Assembly: GCA_964496875.1 (NCBI GenBank)
Contig: CAZCBH010000015.1
Coordinates: 10,126-74,125, forward strand
Length of the DNA stretch: 64,000 bases
Direction: 5' to 3'
From: RI-106 sp964496875
Lineage (GTDB): Bacteria > Cyanobacteriota > Vampirovibrionia > Obscuribacterales > Obscuribacteraceae
Positions 60,555-64,000 of this stretch are shown one piece after another (positions within the stretch are counted from its first letter, which is position 1; each line of letters begins with the position of its first letter). The notes beneath the pieces are model-generated. The model was given only the letters and a program-made list of their open reading frames with translations. It did no database searches and was not told where the DNA came from. The position numbers and the translations under genes were made by a program.

Positions 60555-61112
60555 ATGCCGGAATTTACATTCAATCAAATCGCAATACTAATTGTGGTTC
60601 TGGTAGCCGCAGTAATAGATTGGCGCACCAAAAAGATCTACAACTGGATAACCTTTCCTGCTGCGGCTGTCGGGGTGATTTCCAATGCCGTTACCGGTGG
60701 TGGCATGGGGGCGCTCTGGTCGTTTGCCGGGTGGGCTCTGGGGGCGGCGATTATGACCTTTCCCCATCCGAAGGATAAGCTGGGATTTGGTGATGCTAAG
60801 CTGATGGCCGCCATAGGTGCCTTTCTAGGACCGAAGGGATTGATGGTAGTCTTTCTCTATTTCTGTGTGTTCTATGGCCTGGTTGCGACTGTTAAGCTGG
60901 CTATCGTCATTCCCTGGAAGCAAGTCTTCAAGCTGTTTTCCGTGTTCGGTCTCGGGGTGGGCACCGCCGCCGGCAAAGGCAGCTTCGATGCCGAACCTAT
61001 TATTAAAGCTATGAAGTCACCGATAGCGCTGGGCCCTTTGATAGCTCTTGGTACACTGACCGGCATTATTATGTATGGGCCTACATTGGTTGCACTCGGG
61101 TTCAGTCCTTAA
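60555..61112 (+). CDS. CpaA-like prepilin peptidase (type IV, A24 family)
   Basis: This encodes 185 residues, the short form without the methylase domain. The two active-site Asp residues lie in AAVIDWRTKKIYNW and KLGFGDAKLM. About six membrane helices. It removes the leader from Tad/Flp pilins. It belongs functionally with the tadA-tadB-tadC genes at 61926-64000, though these are on the opposite strand across the repeat array. Confidence 0.9.
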   Translation: MPEFTFNQIAILIVVLVAAVIDWRTKKIYNWITFPAAAVGVISNAVTGGGMGALWSFAGWALGAAIMTFPHPKDKLGFGDAKLMAAIGAFLGPKGLMVVFLYFCVFYGLVATVKLAIVIPWKQVFKLFSVFGLGVGTAAGKGSFDAEPIIKAMKSPIALGPLIALGTLTGIIMYGPTLVALGFSP

Positions 61113-61115
61113 TTA

Positions 61116-61235
61116 GCTGCTCCGGGACTCGTAGACATTCATTATCTACGCTAGGTAGAAGGGTCCCTCCGCAGGAGGCTGCTGCTCCGGGACTCGTAGA
61201 CATTCATTATCTACGCTAGGTAGAAGGGTCCCTCC
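61116..61235. repeat. 65-bp tandem repeat array (left side of gap)
   Basis: A 65-bp unit starting GCTGCTCCGGGACTC is present as one full copy (61116-61180) and 55 bp of a second identical copy before the N gap. A trace of another unit (GCAGGAGGCTGCTGCTCCG) follows the gap at 61336. Copies are identical throughout, so there are no spacers. Each unit contains the hairpin GTAGA...TCTAC and an outer GGGAC/GTCCC pairing. Confidence 0.9.
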
Positions 61236-61335
61236 NNNNNNNNNNNNNNNNNNNNNNNNNNNNNNNNNNNNNNNNNNNNNNNNNNNNNNNNNNNNNNNNN
61301 NNNNNNNNNNNNNNNNNNNNNNNNNNNNNNNNNNN
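61236..61335. other. assembly gap (100 N)
   Basis: Exactly 100 N inside the tandem repeat array, the usual placeholder for a gap of unknown size. The real array is probably longer than shown. Confidence 0.99.
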
Positions 61336-61422
61336 GCAGGAGGCTGCTGCTCCGCGAGAATTTTTGATTAATTTCCAGAATTTTTGAATGGTCGATTTCT
61401 TCGGATTGCCTTTTCTAACCCA

Positions 61423-61470
61423 AAAATCAGATAGAAAGAAAAACTCGAGTTTTTCTTTCTATCTGATTTT
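61423..61470. repeat. perfect 48-bp palindrome, copy 3 of 3
   Basis: Two 24-bp arms, AAAATCAGATAGAAAGAAAAACTC and its exact complement, meet with no loop. The inner part (AGAAAGAAAAACTC) is shared with copy 1 (4659) and nearly with copy 2 (47998); the outer arms differ, as expected if arms co-evolve. It lies between convergent genes ending at 61112 and 61562. Confidence 0.85.
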
Positions 61471-61561
61471 GCTTGATAGGACAAGGTTGCCGGTCATCAC
61501 CGTCAAAGTTCTATTTCCCCACCAGATCATTTCTGAGGCAGATTGACGCCTGTGTCAAGGT

Positions 61562-61921
61562 TTACTCCAGCCATTCAAGCTGGTCTCCGATCTCTAAAGT
61601 CACTCTTTTAATGGTGCCCTGGGCGAGTTCCAGGCAGGACAACGCATCAGGATAGTGACCAGATACCGCACCGGGCTGAATATCCTCCACTAACTCAACC
61701 ACTTTCAGGTCTTTGTTCAAAAATACGGCATCGATGGAGTACTTCATGCCGAACATATGAATCGACTTGCACGGGCTCAGAAAGAGCCCACGGTCTTCCT
61801 CCAGGCTATTAGTGCCGAGAAGCCCCTTCAAGCGTTTGAAAAATGTGGTGGCAAGATCTACTTTTGCCACCACTGGTTTCTGCTGAGTCTTGTTGTACAG
61901 GCCTTTTTGAAGAGCCATCAA
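61562..61921 (-). CDS. DUF192 domain protein
   Basis: This encodes 119 residues of the DUF192 family: RLKGLLGTNSLEEDRGLFLSPCKSIHMFGMKYSIDAVFLNKDLKVVELVEDI and the ending LELAQGTIKRVTLEIGDQLE. The family is widespread, often exported, of unknown function, and commonly found beside Tad/Flp pilus genes as here. This copy lacks a signal peptide. It starts 4 bp after the TadC stop, in the same operon. Confidence 0.9.
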   Translation of the reverse strand: MMALQKGLYNKTQQKPVVAKVDLATTFFKRLKGLLGTNSLEEDRGLFLSPCKSIHMFGMKYSIDAVFLNKDLKVVELVEDIQPGAVSGHYPDALSCLELAQGTIKRVTLEIGDQLEWLE

Positions 61922-61925
61922 GCAA

Positions 61926-62852
61926 TTACTTGACCTGTTGCATAATTGGTCCGATCGCCGTCATGATTGTGACGATAGCAGGACCAAGCATCGGTGCGAG
62001 GATTAGAGGCATGACAAAGAACATGATCACAGGCACCATTTTGACCGGTACTTTACCGGCTTCTTCTTCTTTCTTACGCTTCAATCTGTCTCGGAGGGCG
62101 TCTGCTTGCTGCTGGAGGGGATAACTGATGTCGGCACCTTTTGCTTCTGCCGCAATCAGGGCTGCCGCCATGTTGATCAGCTCATCAACTCCGCAACGCT
62201 CACCCATTTCTCTGAGAGCATGGGGTACGGATTTAGCGAACACCTTAACGTCGTTAATAAGCTGTTCAAGCTCTTTTGCCAGAACCGGACAAGAGTCTCC
62301 TACTTCTTTCGAGACCTTATCCACTGCCATCAGCAGACCGAGACCTGCCTGGGCGCAAACAATCATGAGGTCGATAATAATCGGCAGCTCACGCAGGATT
62401 TGAGCCTGGCGGGTTTTTACTCGACCAGCCAGGAAGAAGTTCGGAATCAACCAACCGAGAACCGCACCTGGTACGGAAAGAATAAGAACCATCGGGTTAG
62501 AAGTAGCACCAAGACAACCCATCAACAGAATGGAGCCGGCCACCACAGATCTGATGCCGATATAGATCGCAAGGTGTTGAGGGGTTCGATAGTTAGCCTG
62601 GGTGAGAAGTTCCACCGTTCGTTTATCCGCCAGGGCAGGCATGATACTGAGCACCAGTTCACCGATGGTGCGGCAGAGCATCAGAATTGCCGAGTCTTTC
62701 GGTTTATCGGCGGCTGTCTCTTCGTTATCTTTCTTGGGCCTCAGTCTTACCGCATAGGAGTCGACATAAATACCCATTACCGGTCTAAGGATCAATAATC
62801 CCAGGACGATTACTCCGCAGAAAGTGAGAATGGAAATGGTGAGCGTCGACAT
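61926..62852 (-). CDS. tadC: Tad pilus inner membrane protein TadC (GspF family)
   Basis: This encodes 308 residues with an N-terminal membrane helix, a cytoplasmic domain and the GspF-like helical core with three more helices. It has LPIIIDLMIVCAQAGLGLLMAVDKVS and the repeat ELEQLINDVKVFAKSVPHALREMGERCG typical of TadC. With TadB it forms the inner membrane platform of the Tad/Flp pilus. It starts 10 bp after the TadB stop. Confidence 0.94.
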   Translation of the reverse strand: MSTLTISILTFCGVIVLGLLILRPVMGIYVDSYAVRLRPKKDNEETAADKPKDSAILMLCRTIGELVLSIMPALADKRTVELLTQANYRTPQHLAIYIGIRSVVAGSILLMGCLGATSNPMVLILSVPGAVLGWLIPNFFLAGRVKTRQAQILRELPIIIDLMIVCAQAGLGLLMAVDKVSKEVGDSCPVLAKELEQLINDVKVFAKSVPHALREMGERCGVDELINMAAALIAAEAKGADISYPLQQQADALRDRLKRKKEEEAGKVPVKMVPVIMFFVMPLILAPMLGPAIVTIMTAIGPIMQQVK

Positions 62853-62862
62853 AGATCCCTTT

Positions 62863-63795
62863 CTATACCTCGAATGTGGTCATTTTCATGAGGATGTAAA
62901 AGCCGATTCCTTCCCAGATGATCAACAGCAAAAGAACTATGCGGGCGATCGGGTGGTTGAGGAACGGGATGATGTATCCAGGGGTTGCAAGATAGGTAAT
63001 CATCGTGATGCCGTAGGGCAGGCAACCGATGAACATGGCTGTCGCTTTACCCTGGGATGTGAGGGCGGCCAGGAAGTCTCTCAGTTTGAATCGTTCACGA
63101 ATAGCCACGGCGATTACCGACACAACGTCTGCCAGGTTGCCACCCACATCCTGGGAGATGAAGATAGCCTGGGTGAGAAGCTGGAAATCCGGAGCTTTGA
63201 TTCTCAGGCACATCTCTTTGAGGGTATCTTTGAACGGCTTTCCAAGTTGCAGCGAAATCAATCCCCGCTTGAACTCACCGCGAATAGGATCCGGTGAGGT
63301 TTCCGCGATTACCTTGAAGCACTCCATGATGGGAGAGCCGGCACGGAGTGAGGACACCATCGTTTCAAGAACCTGGGGCAACTGCTCGGTCATACGTGCT
63401 TGCCTGCGTTTTGCCACCCAGTTCAGATAGAAGATGAAGCCTGCTGCGCCGATGGGTAGACCGATGATGAATCCAACCACCATCAACTCCGGCACACCGA
63501 ACATCATAATGATTGCAAAAACTACTCCACTGGACACCGTGGTGATGATCCAGTTTGTTTTCATCTGGTCGTATCTTGCTTCCAAGCCAGCCAGAGCAAG
63601 AACTCTGGATAGATAGTCATCTCTTTGTTTCGTGAAGATATTATCTTCTTCCGCGTTATCACGATCGCGATCGGCCAGTCTGCGTTTTTGCTTGCTCAGC
63701 CGCATCAGCTCGTCGGCGTGCCCACTCTTAAGAGCGGCAATTGCCAGCACGCCGATGGCGATGACCGAACAAAAAACCATCATTGGAATTTCCAT
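62863..63795 (-). CDS. tadB: Tad pilus inner membrane protein TadB (GspF family)
   Basis: This encodes 310 residues. N-terminal helix, basic linker, then two membrane helices and the GspF core with LPQVLETMVSSLRAGSPIMECFKVIAE and ISLQLGKPFKDTLKEMCLRIKAPDFQLLTQAIFISQDVGGNLADVV. It pairs with TadC to form the pilus assembly platform driven by the TadA ATPase, whose gene ends 69 bp upstream. Confidence 0.95.
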   Translation of the reverse strand: MEIPMMVFCSVIAIGVLAIAALKSGHADELMRLSKQKRRLADRDRDNAEEDNIFTKQRDDYLSRVLALAGLEARYDQMKTNWIITTVSSGVVFAIIMMFGVPELMVVGFIIGLPIGAAGFIFYLNWVAKRRQARMTEQLPQVLETMVSSLRAGSPIMECFKVIAETSPDPIRGEFKRGLISLQLGKPFKDTLKEMCLRIKAPDFQLLTQAIFISQDVGGNLADVVSVIAVAIRERFKLRDFLAALTSQGKATAMFIGCLPYGITMITYLATPGYIIPFLNHPIARIVLLLLIIWEGIGFYILMKMTTFEV

Positions 63796-63864
63796 ATGCT
63801 CTTACCTTGAGTACTCCTGAGCTTTTAGCTGCAAGTAACTATCTCTATTTCCAATTTACCAGTT

Positions 63865-64000
63865 TTAACGCAGCCACTCTAGTTTGAAAGGAACTGCTTC
63901 TTGCTCCAATTTCTCGAGAAACTTGGGAGGCAAGCCGGAACCAACGTGACGACATTTAAAGAAGCCTCTGGGATCTCGTCCTTCACGCTCCAGGGTGAAC
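63865..64000 (-). CDS. C-terminal end of TadA/CpaF-like pilus ATPase (partial)
   Basis: The minus-strand frame enters from the right edge and stops at TAA 63865-63867. The 44 residues visible (LEREGRDPRGFFKC, then GLPPKFLEKLE) match the CpaF/TadA C-terminus, which has G-x-F, then G-x-x-P-x-F-x-x-x-L. Position before tadB and tadC supports this. The catalytic domain is outside the window. Confidence 0.8.
   Translation of the reverse strand, partial: FTLEREGRDPRGFFKCRHVGSGLPPKFLEKLEQEAVPFKLEWLR

Noticed and set aside
61116..61355. Possible CRISPR array
   Set aside because: The repeated units are identical over all 65 bp, with no variable spacers, and no cas gene is present.
1..64000. tRNA, rRNA, insertion sequence or prophage genes
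   Set aside because: None could be recognised by reading; a tRNAscan/Infernal search would be needed to exclude a tRNA in the short intergenic regions.

Overview
The window (64 kb, roughly 50% G+C, one 100-N scaffold gap) is an ordinary-density bacterial chromosome from an organism with an outer membrane: it carries two heavy-metal-type RND efflux systems, a TolC-like channel, MurQ and many Sec-exported proteins. It also has dnaG-rpoD, tsaD, an FtsB/DivIC-like division protein, a Tad pilus locus, Ser/Thr kinases with exported leucine-rich repeats, an FHA protein and many lineage-specific exported proteins. This mix suggests a non-photosynthetic relative of Cyanobacteria (Melainabacteria/Vampirovibrionia, Obscuribacterales-like). 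That placement is an inference from gene style, not from a marker phylogeny. I saw no rRNA, tRNA, transposase, prophage or CRISPR array.

Layout. 1-9.8 kb: the tail of an unknown gene, a short RF1-like release factor that appears to need a +1 frameshift at a CTT-TAG-C site, a 596-aa double-thioredoxin-like protein, small membrane and zinc-ribbon proteins, a TonB-C-like exported protein, an EF-hand protein, a TPR lipoprotein, a tandem SpoIIAA-like protein and a universal stress protein. 9.9-15.9 kb: two paralogous membrane Ser/Thr kinases with C-terminal LRRs, then an ECF-like sigma factor coupled to an unknown gene. 16-30.4 kb: a four-gene metal efflux operon (outer membrane channel, RND pump, adaptor, PII-like regulator) and a second adaptor-pump operon on the other strand, with exported proteins and a thioesterase between them.

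30.5-38.9 kb: housekeeping genes, namely RqcP, sigma A and primase (coupled), dihydropyrimidinase, MurQ, and a HAMP histidine kinase with a small zinc protein. 39-47.3 kb: thioredoxins, a fasciclin protein, a striking 1162-aa FtsH-like protease with three complete AAA+ modules, an overlapping DUF4185-like propeller gene and a HEAT-repeat protein. 47.3-57.6 kb: an orphan AbiEi-like gene, a CPBP protease, an FtsB-phosphohexomutase-813-aa-protein operon, a J-like/FHA pair, zinc-ribbon protein and TsaD. 57.7-60 kb: three exported low-complexity proteins behind a near-consensus promoter. 60.1-64 kb: RidA, a CpaA-like prepilin peptidase, a 65-bp tandem repeat array containing the assembly gap, DUF192, TadC, TadB and the end of TadA.

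The strongest candidates for something undescribed are the triple-AAA membrane protease, the release factor paralogue with an in-frame UAG, and a family of near-perfect A/T-rich palindromes present in three places (4659, 47998, 61423).
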